Shown here in pieces: positions 1 to 11,247 of a stretch of 64,000 nucleotides of DNA. Numbering within the stretch: position 1 is the first letter of the stretch; the number at the start of each line of letters is the position of its first letter. Both the position numbers and the translations under genes were made by a program. The stretch is from Talaromyces rugulosus (Eukaryota > Ascomycota > Eurotiomycetes > Eurotiales > Trichocomaceae), in NCBI RefSeq assembly GCF_013368755.1, contig NC_049562.1:1116001-1180000 (forward strand), written 5' to 3'. The notes beneath the pieces are model-generated. The model ran no database searches, was not told the origin of the DNA, and saw only the letters and a program-made list of their open reading frames with translations.

Positions 1-962
1 GGGAAGTTGGGAAGAGCGTGCAGCGACTGGTGGACGAGGGACGACGGCGCAGTGCGATTATTGCATACCAGGCCCGACCGAGGGATTTGTTTTCGGAGGA
101 TTATACCAACAACAACAACACACATGATGAGGAGCTCTCGGTCAACGTCGAGCGGCCGCCATGGGGTCCCGTACAGCACGCCGGCTGGTCTGCGCCGTCG
201 TCACTGGACCTGCCGGGCCTGCGGTACCAGCGCGTCATCGAGGAGCTTCCGCATTTGATCGAGGCCAAAGCCGTCTCTCTGGCGCCGTCCGATTCGCTGG
301 TTGCGTCGGCGAACAATGTTTTTGGCGCAGACGATAACGACGTCGATGACAGGTACAACATTCCCGATCCCCGAGTTGTGGAGATACTACAGCGGCCAGC
401 GACAATGGGACTGCGAGACTACGTGGCGCATTTGACGACATTGGGCTTGATTGATCCCCCCCAGCTGGGCGCTGAGTTTTTGGCTCTGTACGAACAAGCG
501 CGGTTCTCGGCACGGCTGCTCGTGGAAGACGAGTTTCGCAGGCTGATGAGCATATTTGCCGAGATCTTGAGGGGCATGAGGGCGATCGACGACAAGATCC
601 TGCAGGAGATCTTCTACGCAGCAGATAATTACTCTGAAAGTAGCGAATCGTTCATCGGCCCGTCGGACGAAGAGGGCGAGACGGACACGCTGGGGACGGA
701 CAGCCTGCATCGGCAGCCGAGTACTACCTATTCGTCGGCCGGCGGCGACACGAGCAGCAGTTTGAGATCTGTGCGCACGGCGCCGATGGTGCAGCCGGCG
801 TCTTCTTCTTCTGCTGTCGGATCGAGTCCGTCGAAGAGGTCACTGCACCGTGCTAGGTCGAATATCTCGCAGAATTCTTCTGGCGGCAGTGTGATCCGAC
901 TGGTCAAGACGCGCAGTCCGGAGGATCTGCCGTATGCAATAAACATGGGTGGGAATTATTAG
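1..962 (+). CDS. DLT1: DLT1-like protein, C-terminal part (gene starts before the window)
   Basis: This is the last exon of a gene cut off by the left window edge. The frame is open from base 3 and ends at TAG 960-962. The first residues, EVGKSVQRLVDEG, followed by IAYQARPRDL, PPWG, LPHLIEAKAVSLAP, PRVVELLQRPATMGLRDY-like and DEEGETDT segments, are what I recognise from fungal DLT1 ('defect at low temperature 1'). In that family two N-terminal membrane segments precede this cytosolic part; those segments lie outside the window. The tail from about residue 215 is Ser/Thr-rich and low in complexity. DLT1 is poorly characterised; cold-sensitive growth gave the name. I see no catalytic motif. The recognition rests on memory of the family pattern and was not searched. 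Confidence 0.8.
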   Translation, partial: EVGKSVQRLVDEGRRRSAIIAYQARPRDLFSEDYTNNNNTHDEELSVNVERPPWGPVQHAGWSAPSSLDLPGLRYQRVIEELPHLIEAKAVSLAPSDSLVASANNVFGADDNDVDDRYNIPDPRVVEILQRPATMGLRDYVAHLTTLGLIDPPQLGAEFLALYEQARFSARLLVEDEFRRLMSIFAEILRGMRAIDDKILQEIFYAADNYSESSESFIGPSDEEGETDTLGTDSLHRQPSTTYSSAGGDTSSSLRSVRTAPMVQPASSSSAVGSSPSKRSLHRARSNISQNSSGGSVIRLVKTRSPEDLPYAINMGGNY

Positions 963-1219
963 GTCTTTTTATATTCAGTATATATGTATTTTTTTAGAGA
1001 AGAGTAATAGTAGTAATACAATAATAATAATTGGCTATTTTGCATTGCATTCATGTTCACGAAGAAAAAGACTAGGCGCAAAGGCGGATCAGATTAGATC
1101 TGGCCGCGTGGCGGCGCCCCGCCATTATCAATCAATATCACACTCGCCCACTTCATCCGATATAATATTACACTTCAAGTGTGAACAACCAGTATATTTA
1201 TACTATATATTTATATAAG

Positions 1220-2336
1220 ATGCAAAAATTCCTCCGCCGCGGCGCCGAGCTGCTCACGCCGCGCACCGGCAGTCCAGCCAACGCCAACGACAACGATGGC
1301 GACGGCTTCACCACGGCATCCTCGCACACAGCGCTTTTCCCTGCTGTCAACCACGCCGTCGACGGTGACGACTGCGACCGCGACTGCGCCAGCTGCACCA
1401 TCCACTATCCAGCGCGCTTCGACGTCGAGCTGAACGATACGCTATACGGCAATGTCAACGGATGGGCGACGCATGCGCTCGTCGCGACGGGCAAGACGGA
1501 CTGGGTGCGGGATGTCGCGGACGAGAAGGGGAGTGTGATGGAGGCGATTGAGCGTGGCGGGGCTGAGCCGCTGAATGGAGTAACTATCCCCTCTTTTCCT
1601 TGTTACATTATTATTAAAAGGAGAAGAAGGAGCTAAAAAGAGAAAGAAACTCAAACTGTCCGCGTCGAATATCCCCGTGCCAGACGAGTATCACGAGGCC
1701 GACGACGATGCGAACCGACCGACGACTGTTGCGCTGTTTCCGGCGTTTACCATTATCGACCATGTCACGCCTGCGCTTGCGCCGGATCTGATTAGATACT
1801 TTGTGAACCCATCGATCACGACGACGACACCGCTGCGCTCCATACCTATTGCACCGGCAACCTTGGCTGTTGAAGGAGAAGAAGGAGAAAAAGAAACCCC
1901 CCTCCGCGCACGCCCATCTCCACACGCAGCTGTGATCCTGCTCTGTTCGCAGCGCACGCGAGACGCGCGCTGTGGCCAGTCGGCACCGCTACTCAAGCGC
2001 GAGTTTGAGCGGCATTTGCGCGCGCAGGGCTTATACAGAGATATGAACGATGAGCGGCCGGGTGGCGTTGGAGTGTACTTTATCAGTCATGTTGGCGGGC
2101 ACAAGTACTCGGCAAATGTGATTATTTACAGGAGGCGGGATTTTGAGTGGTATAAAAAGGAGGAAACACAGGAAGAAGAAGAGGTGGATGGTGCGGTGCA
2201 GGGCATTTGGCTGGCGCGCGTCCGGCCAGAGGAGTGCGAGAATCTGGTGCGCTTTACGGTCATGCAGGGCAAGCTGGTCAAGCCAGATCAGTTGCGAGGC
2301 GGCTTTGATCGAGAGAGGGGGCTTACCAGTTGGTGA
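1220..2336 (+). CDS. AIM32: AIM32-like thioredoxin-like [2Fe-2S] protein (sucraseferredoxin family)
   Basis: Two exons are joined across a small intron, most simply 1220-1579 and 1641-2336, giving about 351 residues. Without splicing, the first frame stops at 1634-1636. The C-terminal half carries the family's iron-sulfur ligand pattern: C-x8-C (LLC...RCG) and then H-x3-H in HVGGHKYSANVIIY, as in yeast Aim32/Apd1, where two Cys and two His hold a [2Fe-2S] cluster. The N-terminal half has an extra Cys-rich patch (DCDRDCASC). Known relatives are mitochondrial and act in redox quality control. The donor (GTAACT at 1580) is clear, but several AG acceptors lie between 1620 and 1646. The one at 1639-1640 keeps phase 0 and restores the expected KKLKLSASNIPVPDEY stretch. 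A low-complexity acidic insert (EGEEGEK) interrupts the protein near the middle. Confidence 0.78.
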
Positions 2337-4001
2337 TAAACGTATAGAGAGTATATAGACTTTGATATTTACTGATCATTACAAGAGCTCCACGGAAATG
2401 CATGAAAAGTATCCTAGTATTAATACGGTATCATGGCGATCAATCAATGAAATTGTTTCATGACGATCGAGTAACTATGTCTACTTCCTTGCCGTACATG
2501 TAGGCGACGTATCACCATGCTGAATATCGTAACCCTAGATTCTAGATTGGTCAGCCCCAAGACGATCGCGCCTCGCAGCTGGGACAGATCACATGCGTCG
2601 AGGCTTGCATCGTCGATCTTCGATACAAAGTTCCCCGTGTCTCTCGCCATTCTTCTGCGTGACACATGCCATTTCAGTCCATTGGACGGCGACATGGCTG
2701 CATGTTCGTGGCAAAACAGTAGAACTAAATATCCCAAGACGCCGGAATGTCTACGATCAAGCGGCCAATAAGATAAGCAGAACTTTCAGCTGCGGCCCAC
2801 CAGCTGATTTGAATGGCGTCTTGTTTTGCGCCACCATTGGCGAGAGACGTCCGGCTGCAGCAATAGTCTTCCATGTAGGTACTGGAAATACCGCACCTGC
2901 AGGCGATTGCATTGTACTGTATAGCAAGCAAGACACAAGCCAAGAATGTGTAAACAGCTGGCGCATGTTCATACGTAATGTTGATAAGTACGGTGGATGT
3001 ACATACTCGTAAATCAAAGCATGCAGCTAGCATCGAAGCCTTATCGCCATGACTTGCGATGTGCTTGGTAGGCCTAGGGCCAAGTCGTACCGGTATGGTG
3101 GATGCGCAGGTTGGCAAACGATCAGCCTCATGTGTGACAGGTAGTCAGTGGTCAGCATTGTCGTCGGCAGTTGCGAGCCAATAATGGCAGTTCCAGGTAT
3201 TTTTGGATCGTGTGGCGCCGGGGGCTGCAACTGTCGTGATCCTGCCAGCTATCATACTACGTACTATCACGATAGCGATAGTCCCAGTGGCCAGCACCAA
3301 TTGATAGCTATATTAAAGGGGGCAATATACGAGGTTCGTTCGTTATCACTGTATCGCCTTTGAACAACACAGCCTCTCTTCGTGACCGGTCCCTGACTCG
3401 TTGTCTCACCGGTGGTGGCCGACCCGACGGCTGACGACGCTAGGCTGCGTTATTGGGTACGACCGTGGACGTGGGCATGGGACGGACTGTAAGCGCCTGG
3501 GCTATCACTATCAGGCTTCTGCGCCCCATCATGCATGTACTTGTAGGGAGTCGGAGACTGGTGCAGTGGTAGTAGCGTCGAGAATGCGGGGTTGGCAGCT
3601 TGGCAACTCGGCGATACTGTTAGCGAGCGAGGTGCATTCCTTGGCGGAGATGATTGCTCTGCTGATTGCTGTCAAGGCCATCGCGAACGCGGTGTGTTGT
3701 TTTCTCTCGCACGTGTTAGGCTGAAGTGGCGGTGGTAATCAGTCGTACATAGCAAGGCTGAGGTGGAGAAGACGGTAGACAAGTAACTGGCGGAGAATCA
3801 CCACATCGATCGGGCATGCATGAAGCACGGAGTAACTAGTGAGCGATACGCGATGCAAGTTGGTTGGATGTGTTGGTCTTGTGTTGGGTGCAGGAGAAAA
3901 GAAGGTGAAGGTGAAAGCGGCGCAGAAGGGAAGGAGGGGGAGGAAGGCCGTCCCGACCGCCCGGGGTGAGTCTATCCTCTTTTCTCTTCTTCCATCTTAC
4001 T

Positions 4002-4047
4002 ATTACTGTTATTACTATTATTACTTACTACTATTATTACTTTCTAG
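4002..4047. repeat. ATT/ACT microsatellite
   Basis: This is a degenerate run of TATTACT/ATT units (tattactgttattactattattac and similar). It is simple-sequence DNA with no coding character. Confidence 0.6.
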
Positions 4048-4752
4048 TTCCTACCGAGGGATCCGCTGCAGATCGAAAAGACCAGCCAAGACTCTCTCCA
4101 GTCTCGTGATATATCCTCCCTATCCAAGTCAACGTCTCGACCATGTTCGGATACTCCGTACACTCGCAGCTTTAGCGAGATGGATCGTGGATGCCATGCT
4201 CGCTCGTATCCATGTCGGCTACTTCCGATCGCTCGATGCGGGGAACAGATACTCCATACAATGACTCCAGAGTCCAGGCGTCTGGACATCTCGTATCGGA
4301 CTATCACAGTCAAGTGATTGACGGTTGGGGGCAAACGGGCGACGCATCCTCAGGGGTCCTGTCCTAGTCATCCTATCTAGGATCTAGTCCGTGGTGTTTA
4401 TGCCATATGACTGCCGGAATGCCAGCGATCACTACCAGGGTACTGGGAGTCCAGAAGAGACTAAAGAGTATAGCCATGTCGCAGTCGCAGTCGTACTCGC
4501 TTTGCGTGAGAGCAGCGGCGGCCCACAACTTAAATCCTTCCCTGGTCTGAAAGCGCGTCTATCCGCTAGCTAAGGAAAGCTATCCTCCAGGGATGACGGG
4601 TCAGCACTTGCCAGGTTTGAGTTTGGCTGATTCATATGGGACAAAGACAGAGACCCAGCAGACTGGGCGGAACCGAGGGGTTGTTCGCATTACGAGATAG
4701 CGCGTGTTGGAAAGTAAACAGCGATTTGCGTACGGCCCAGGTATTACAAATT

Positions 4753-4832
4753 ACCGCCCGCGGCCGACCGGACGCTAGCCCGCGCGGGACAAGCGCGCCC
4801 CGCCGGGACCACTGCTGGCCGGCGCGCTAGCC
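4753..4832. repeat. GC-rich island with terminal inverted repeat
   Basis: About 80 bp are strikingly GC-rich (many CGCG and GCCGG words) inside ordinary sequence. GCTAGCCCGCGC near its left side is nearly complementary to GCGCGCTAGC at its right end (about 4772-4830), so the block could fold into an imperfect hairpin. It lies about 530 bp upstream of the C2H2 gene start. Confidence 0.5.
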
Positions 4833-5157
4833 GTAATACACGTAATGTCACGTACGGTCACGGCATGTGTCAACAGAAAGCAGTCCCCGATAATATTAAT
4901 AGCAAGTAGTATTACTCCAGTATTGATTACTTCGTAGGAGCACACTCATAGTCATAGTAGTAGAAGTAATAAGCATCAGCTAATCACGCTGGCCAGCATT
5001 AATACTCGCCTCCCCCCAACACGTCGTGCATGGATGGATACCCCAGGCATCACTCCATCTATTATTACTATTAGTAGTTCTTGACTATTAACTGCTAAAC
5101 CAGCCAGCCGGCGTCCCAATCACAGCCCTTGCCCGTTCCGACTGGTTCTTCCGCTGA

Positions 5158-5215
5158 GTCTTTTTGCCGTCTCTCTTTCTCTCTCGCTCTCTCTCTTCCT
5201 TCTCTATTTATCGCC
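5158..5215 (+). promoter_or_regulatory. pyrimidine-rich tract upstream of the C2H2 gene
   Basis: A CT-rich tract (ctctctttctctctcgctctctctc and more) lies 150-200 bp before the ATG at 5365. CT tracts just upstream of fungal transcription starts are common, so a promoter or 5' leader role is a reasonable guess. No TATA box is evident. Confidence 0.35.
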
Positions 5216-5364
5216 CGCCGTCCCCACCCCACCCGCAAGCTATCTCCCGCAACTCCCTGTCATTCTATCTTCGCCATATACGCACACACCCTCATTCTCA
5301 TACATACACATCTCGTCATCGACTCGGTGTTTGTGTTTGTGATCCAATATAACATTCTCTCATC

Positions 5365-6457
5365 ATGGCGCCTGGCGGTGGTCGCGACTTCAATTGCTCG
5401 TGGGACAAATGCGGCAAGGTACGACGACGCCCTGCTTTCCTAATCCGGACACCACAAAAAAAGTCACTGAGCTGATGCTTTTTTTTCTCTTTCTTTCTAG
5501 TCCTTCAATCGCAAATCTGACTTGTGCCGCCACTATCGCATCCATACCAACGAGCGCCCCTACCACTGCACCGTGGCCGACTGCAACAAGAGCTTCATCC
5601 AGCGCAGTGCGCTCACCGTGCACTCGCGCACCCACACAGGCGAGAAACCGCATGTGTGCGATCACGACGGCTGCCACAAGGCGTTTTCGGACGTAAGTTT
5701 CTTCTTGTCGCCTTTTTATAGTTATACAAAACTGACCGGTCAGTCGTCGAGTTTGGCGCGCCATCGTCGCATCCACACGGGCAAACGTCCGTATATCTGC
5801 CAGGAGCCCGCGTGCGAAAAGAGGTTGGTTTTACTATTTTGCCAGAAAACAAGAAACCTTTGGAACTAACTGAATAGCAGCTTTTGCCGGAAAACGACCC
5901 TGACAAAACACCAATCGCGCTCGCACCCACAGGACGACTCGCGCCTGTCCTCTGTAGAGACCACGCCCGAGCATGTGTACCAAACCCCCGTGGTGTCCTC
6001 GATGGCACCGACGCAGTATATGCTAGCGCAGCCTGCGCCCTCGCTCTACCAACAACAGGACTTTTACCAAACACCTCACAGTATGCCATCACACAGCATG
6101 CCTCTAGCGCAGCCGCCTAGCCTTGTGCCGCATCACCACCCAGTGTCAACAGTGCATGCGCCGCCGGCAGCAGTCGCGCCAGTGGACCACCAACACCAAC
6201 AGTACGCGCAGATGATGCAGCAGCAGCAGCAGCAGCCTCGATACAATCCGACGCCGCGTCCGACTAGCTACATTCCAACCGAATACCCGCCGCAGCCTCC
6301 GCCGCCGTACCCCGGCCACCATCATCCACACACAATGGTGTCGGACGCCCACCCGATGATGATGTCGTACCAGCCGGAATACCAGTACAAACCACCACCG
6401 GCGCGCATTCTCAACTCGCAAGAGGGAACCGACTGGGGTTTTCTCGGCATCAGCTGA
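5365..6457 (+). CDS. four-finger C2H2 zinc-finger transcription regulator
   Basis: There are four exons (5365-5418, 5501-5692, 5744-5823, 5881-6457), giving 300 residues. Residues 9 to about 120 are four consecutive C2H2 fingers: three C-x4-C-x12-H-x3-H and a last C-x4-C-x12-H-x4-H. They are joined by TG(E/K)(K/R)P-type linkers, as in nuclear DNA-binding proteins. The first finger uses C11, C16, H29 and H33. Introns fall at nearly the same place in fingers 1, 3 and 4, just before the conserved Ser-Phe or Ser position. The C-terminal 170 residues are rich in Pro, His, Gln, Tyr and Met with a polyglutamine run (6212-6235), which looks like an activation or otherwise disordered region. It ends DWGFLGIS. 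I do not recognise the specific regulator. The last intron ends TAGCAG; CAG (5880) keeps finger spacing normal, while TAG would insert one Ser. Confidence 0.85.
6212..6235 (+). repeat. CAG repeat coding polyglutamine
   Basis: A run of CAG codons (with one ATG before it) inside the last exon of the C2H2 gene encodes six or more consecutive Gln. Such runs vary in length between strains. Confidence 0.7.
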
Positions 6458-6700
6458 TTGTTCTTTACTATAATTCTCGACATGATTGTTACGATCCGGA
6501 GTTGGACGTGTGTTAAAAAATGGTTGCTTTATTTTATTTATTCATTATTTTTGTCCAAATGATCTATGAACGACATACTTGTATTTACTATTGGATTTAC
6601 TCCCCTTGGTTTTTTTTTCTATCGAAAGACTGCCTGACCGAAGAGGCAGACATGTTTTGGTAGCATGTGATACCCTAGTTGCTATTACATAACGAGTTCA

Positions 6701-6720
6701 ATTATTATTATTATTATTAT
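6701..6720. repeat. (ATT)n microsatellite
   Basis: About seven perfect ATT units lie downstream of the C2H2 gene. No function can be read from it. Confidence 0.8.
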
Positions 6721-8541
6721 CATATTACGATTTAATTGCCACAAGACACATTTTCTCCTTTTCTCCTCGGTAGAAGTCCCCAGAGTCAAAAATAATTATG
6801 TGGTGGCGTGCAGCCAATCATTTCCTCGGTGAATCTCTTGATTGATTTTAGAATTTTTGACACCGCTAGGGCCAAGAAGGAGAGCCAAGGAGCCAAGACC
6901 CTCAAGGGATTCAAGGGATAGAGCCATGGGTCGGAGGTCGCCGTCTCCAATGGGACGGCAGCATGTCAAGCTGAAACACTAAACAGATTACCAGGCAGGA
7001 GCACTAAAACAGGCTTATCATGGAGTCAGGGTCCAGGACAAGAAACTCCAGCAGAAAATTATACTTTTTGGGGTACACGGAGTACATACGTCCTTACTGG
7101 TACGGCGACGTGGAGTGGTACTATGATCATCAATATCATTAATATCGTTAAAGTTCGGTGACTGCGTGGTGGGTGCGTGGGATTCAATGGATGGCATTCC
7201 AGTTGCCAATCAAGGGGTGAGGGTGAAGGTGAGGGGACTCGGTTCGGGATTTGGCTGGCATCTGCACAGTCAGAAAAGAAGCAAAAAAAAGCGTGGTTTT
7301 TTTTTTTGGTGAGTGAGTGAGTGGGTTTTTTGTAAATTATGGAGTGGACCAGTCTAAGCCTCGTTGGTACTAAGTCACTAACATGTGGATATAGCCGAGA
7401 CGTGGGTATCTGGATACGCTAGGGCCCGATTGGGAAACCACCACTGGGCGGGCCCCATTTCTTTTTGTTCGGTCCAGCCAATAGGGTAAAGCACATCCTT
7501 GGCACAAAAAGCTTGGCTCGGGTCACAGACAGATGACTGCGGGGCGTTCGTGGGGAAAAGCATCTATAAACCTCGTATTCTGTTGTTTTTTCCTGGAATT
7601 AGACTTTTGAAAATAAATTTAATTTTATCCAACGTTGAGCTAACTTGACAAAAAAGAAAACATGGAGTAGTGCTCTCCAATCAACCATGCAGCGCCGAGC
7701 CACACCGTCCCAGCAGACTGGAGCGGGCTCCAGAGTTCTGGATCGTCCCGTCCTCGTATTCACCCCGACTTCCAAGTACTTATTGTTTTATTCTGTGTTT
7801 AACTTTTTCTTTTCTTTGCTTTTGCAGAGTCTATTCTATGTTCGTGCCTTATAGTCTATCCCTAACTTGATGTAACCGGTGAATGAGTACGACAAAAGTA
7901 AATTACGCAGAAAATAGGATGCGGTCCTGCCGATCAGTCCGGCGTCCAGACCGGATCGAATCGACTCTCTACGTACAAAGTTCTTGGCACTCATATGTAG
8001 AAACTCAGCCACACACTGTCATCTGTCAGTGGCAGCTTGCTAAGCAGCTTTAGTCTGTTCAAAAGAAGCATCATGGTCCGAGCCATGATGATTGCCTTGG
8101 ATTGTTCCCAAACAGAGTTTGGAGTCCACTCCTTTTTGTCTACAAGTAGCTTAGCGTGGTTAGTCAGACTAGTCCTGTTTCGGGATAATGGTCCCGAAAG
8201 GGAATGGTCTCCATTTGTGGGCCCCCATTCACTGCCAACCAATAGGAAGCAACTAGTGACATCCCATGACGCTTGTAAAAGCGTAATCAACTGATCTAGC
8301 GGAGGAATTTTGGATTGTCTTTTGAAGATCATGGCTGTGCTCTTCATGTCTATCACTGTGGTTGATAACTTAATAAAAGCTCGTGTTTAATCGCGCCATG
8401 TGGATCGTCAACCTGGCCACTGTTAAAAGTTGCTAACGGCAGGTTGAGACGAGGGCTATGGAAATCGCATCGACTTCCGCATGTGTTTAGTGGGCAATAT
8501 CAACTGTCTTGGCTGTAAACTCTGATGGTAGTATAGGCCAT

Positions 8542-8610
8542 TACTCTGTCTATATTACTATACTCTGTGTCTATGTTCTATAATCTGTGTCTATACTCTA
8601 TACTCTGTTC
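8542..8610. repeat. degenerate short tandem repeat (TACTCTGTGTCTAT type)
   Basis: Four to five imperfect copies of a unit close to actctgtgtctata follow one another with small insertions. It looks like replication-slippage DNA in a gene-free region. Confidence 0.6.
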
Positions 8611-10355
8611 TCGGTAGGTCAAGAATACCATCTTGGTTCCTCCCAAGATTAACAGTCTAGATCCTGCAAGTCCATGGAAACTCTAGCCGGACCCCCCAAA
8701 CTCCAACCGGAAAACCCACACGACAATCCTAATAAGATTAGCAACGTCGTCGATCCAAATACGTTGAACCAATTACTGTAGCATCATGTACGTGGGTTAC
8801 TGGTACGATGGAGTCCCCAGTACGGAGACTAAACACTTAGGCGCCCGGTGAGCAACTTACGCACTGAGCAGCAGGCTGCTTGAGCTGCTTAACCTTCAAT
8901 CTTTGAACAAGGGTACGTACTCTGTATTACAACTTACATATCATTTATTATTTTAGCTAGGTTTAACTGGGTAAGTGACGATTATTGCCTTTCTGGTCCT
9001 TCATGTCATTTGTCATTTTCTTCGTACAGCGCTTTTAGGGATTTTAGCTTCGGGGAAAAGTTGTACGAATAGCATGATTACTGATATAGTAGTATATCCC
9101 TCAGATATTATTAACTCATGATGCTAAGCTTGCTAGACTGCTAGCTCGCGCTTGCTCGCCGTGATTGGACACACGATAGGTCAACTCCTGACTCCCTAAC
9201 CTCGTGGCAGTGGGGCATCTTCGTTCTCAACTTCGCCGTTTCAAGTGACAAGAATCAAACGGCTGTGTAATACACGTGTTTTGCGGGAATAAGAAAAAAA
9301 AAGAAAAGCATTCCAGAGTCCAGACCTGTAATGAGTGGACTTATCTAATTCCAAATCGTCTAGTAGTAAGCTCCTGCAGATAGCTACATGTGAGTTTACA
9401 TGCCAAGCATATATCACCAATAGATACACCAACATCTACGTACTCCATATACTCCGTATCAATTAATGCAATACGTAGTACTAACTGTCCCATTCAAGCA
9501 GCGCCATGTGGTTGGGTAGCAGCTGGGTCGGAAGTCGGTTCCGACGCACGTCTGATATGGATATGAGACGAATAATATACACTAATGAAATGCCAAGGAC
9601 ATGATAGACAATGACATGTCAAAAACAGAAAACCAAAACCAAAAAAAAAACCGGTTTGTCTTGCGATTCATGCCCCTCCCGCGCTTGGCAAAAAAAACAA
9701 TACCACTAGTAGCAGACAATACCCCCGGTACGGAACTGTACACTATACAGAGTAGTATATACACCAGTAGCCACCCAATCATGCCGCAGAACAAGCGAGA
9801 GTCATCCCGGGTTACAACTGACGGTAACGTTCTTGCACGGACCAATTGGCACTTGACATTTTCACTACGTACCTCAGTTACCCGCGAATAGATTACATTA
9901 CATTACATACATTTGCAAATACCGAGGGGAGGCCGAGATTCCTCCAGTGCAGTGGATCTCTCAGAGAGGATAAATTGATCAATGGATGACTGTGGGGATA
10001 GTATTACAACTTAGCCGTGACTTGCCTATCAGGGGGGGGCAATAATTCTAACCAACAGCCAACGTTGATAACCAAACTTGATAAGTTGATACTACTACTT
10101 GGTAGCGTATTAATTGAATACAATCGCGACTCGCACGCCAAGCTACGTATTTATATGGAGTATCTATCGGCGTTTGCTCAATTGCTGCTTGAATGGGGCG
10201 AGATTATTATTAGTAGATACTAGATAGATAGATGTTGCCATGCTAATTCGGGTGGTGTCATCTGGCCACGTACCTTGCTTGGTTCGGGCTGTACACTCTT
10301 AATGATGTCAGATCTGCGACTATGGTGTATACACTGTCCAATGACTAGTGTCAAT

Positions 10356-10915
10356 GTCAAAGTTGACTAATGTGGTTCGAGCAGTTATTGACTTGTTAAT
10401 CATTCGGGTTTTTTGACTGTGCTTGCGATTCATGAGTGTCGGTCTATTCTTTGGTGTCTTTTTAAAAAGTTGTGGTTGTATAATCGTTCTAGTTAATCTC
10501 TTCTAAACTATCAGATAGCGTAGAAAGAATATTACTACGTGAAGAGTTGCTGATTACTTATTCTTGATTATTTCTAGATGAGAGAATATGTGATTATTGT
10601 TGATTGAAAACTATAAAACCTCTTGACATGTCAACTATGTAGATGTCTATGTAGTACCAGCATAGTTAAAATGTTGTCTTTGACATGGTCAACTAGTGCA
10701 CATGTGTACATATATGCCATAGCGAAGTAGGTTGGCTAAAGCGATTGACCTTTGTATTGATCAATTGATTCCATGCTCAATGTTGAATAGTATGTTTTCA
10801 CGACCCCTGATGTTGGTGCATCAGTTGTCTAATGTCAACCTTAAAAATGTCCAAAATATTATCAATGGATCAGATAAAATATATATAGAAAACATCAATT
10901 AACCAGTTGACAAGA
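10356..10915. promoter_or_regulatory. cluster of TTGAC/GTCAA inverted repeats upstream of erg27
   Basis: Paired half-sites are visible: GTCAAAGTTGAC (10356-10367), the perfect 12-bp palindrome TTGACATGTCAA (10623-10634) and TTGACATGGTCAA (10680-10692). Single TTGAC words occur near 10387, 10412 and 10908. They lie 330-900 bp before the erg27 ATG. The spacing and symmetry suggest sites for a dimeric DNA-binding protein, but I know no factor for this sequence. Confidence 0.3.
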
Positions 10916-11073
10916 ATGGATAAGATTGCACACAGCACTGAGCCCATACCACGCGCCTCTAATCAATCAGCCAAGATAACCCCAAAGTCTCTACCTTCAA
11001 CATCTCCCATACATTTTACACACATCACTGTTGACTTATACTTATACTTCAATGCTGTAGCTATGCTAATCCA

Positions 11074-11078
11074 GCCAA
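11074..11078 (+). promoter_or_regulatory. CCAAT box upstream of erg27
   Basis: CCAAT in the context cagCCAATggc lies 170 bp before the erg27 ATG, a usual distance for the fungal CCAAT-binding (HAP/CBC) complex. Binding is inferred from motif and position only. Confidence 0.4.
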
Positions 11079-11247
11079 TGGCAGCGTCCCAGTGGGGCTC
11101 CCGCGGCGATCCAGGGACCGAGCAAAAAGAATTCAATGCGGCTTCCCCAAGTTTATATCACGAGCAATCAATCAATGAACCACCCACAATTCCGATATAC
11201 TATGCAGCGCCCCTGACCACCGCAACTCTCCAATATCTACCTCTGCC

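Larger units (their letters stand above)
2337..5364. other. 3.0-kb intergenic region
   Basis: This stretch has no gene I can support. Open frames of up to about 140 codons occur (for example 2593-3012 + and 2725-3117 -). They overlap on both strands, lack recognisable motifs and have no matching splice partners. It contains a TTACTA-type microsatellite (4002-4047), a GC-rich inverted repeat island (4753-4832) and a pyrimidine-rich tract before the C2H2 gene (5158-5215). It probably holds the long promoter and 5' leader of the C2H2 regulator, but no transcript start can be fixed. Confidence 0.6.
6458..11247. other. 4.8-kb gene-free AT-rich intergenic region
   Basis: I find no supportable gene here. 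Frames are short (up to 146 codons at 10907-11347), without motifs, and rich in residues expected from random AT-rich DNA. It contains an ATT microsatellite (6701-6720), a degenerate TACTCTGTGTCTAT repeat (8542-8610) and, in the last kilobase, a cluster of TTGAC/GTCAA words before erg27. It may hold the promoter of erg27 and the 3' end of the C2H2 transcript. Long non-coding transcripts cannot be judged from sequence alone. Confidence 0.55.

Noticed and set aside
2593..3117. Overlapping 139- and 130-codon frames on opposite strands
   Set aside because: No motif, no splice partner, and both strands equally open, as expected by chance.
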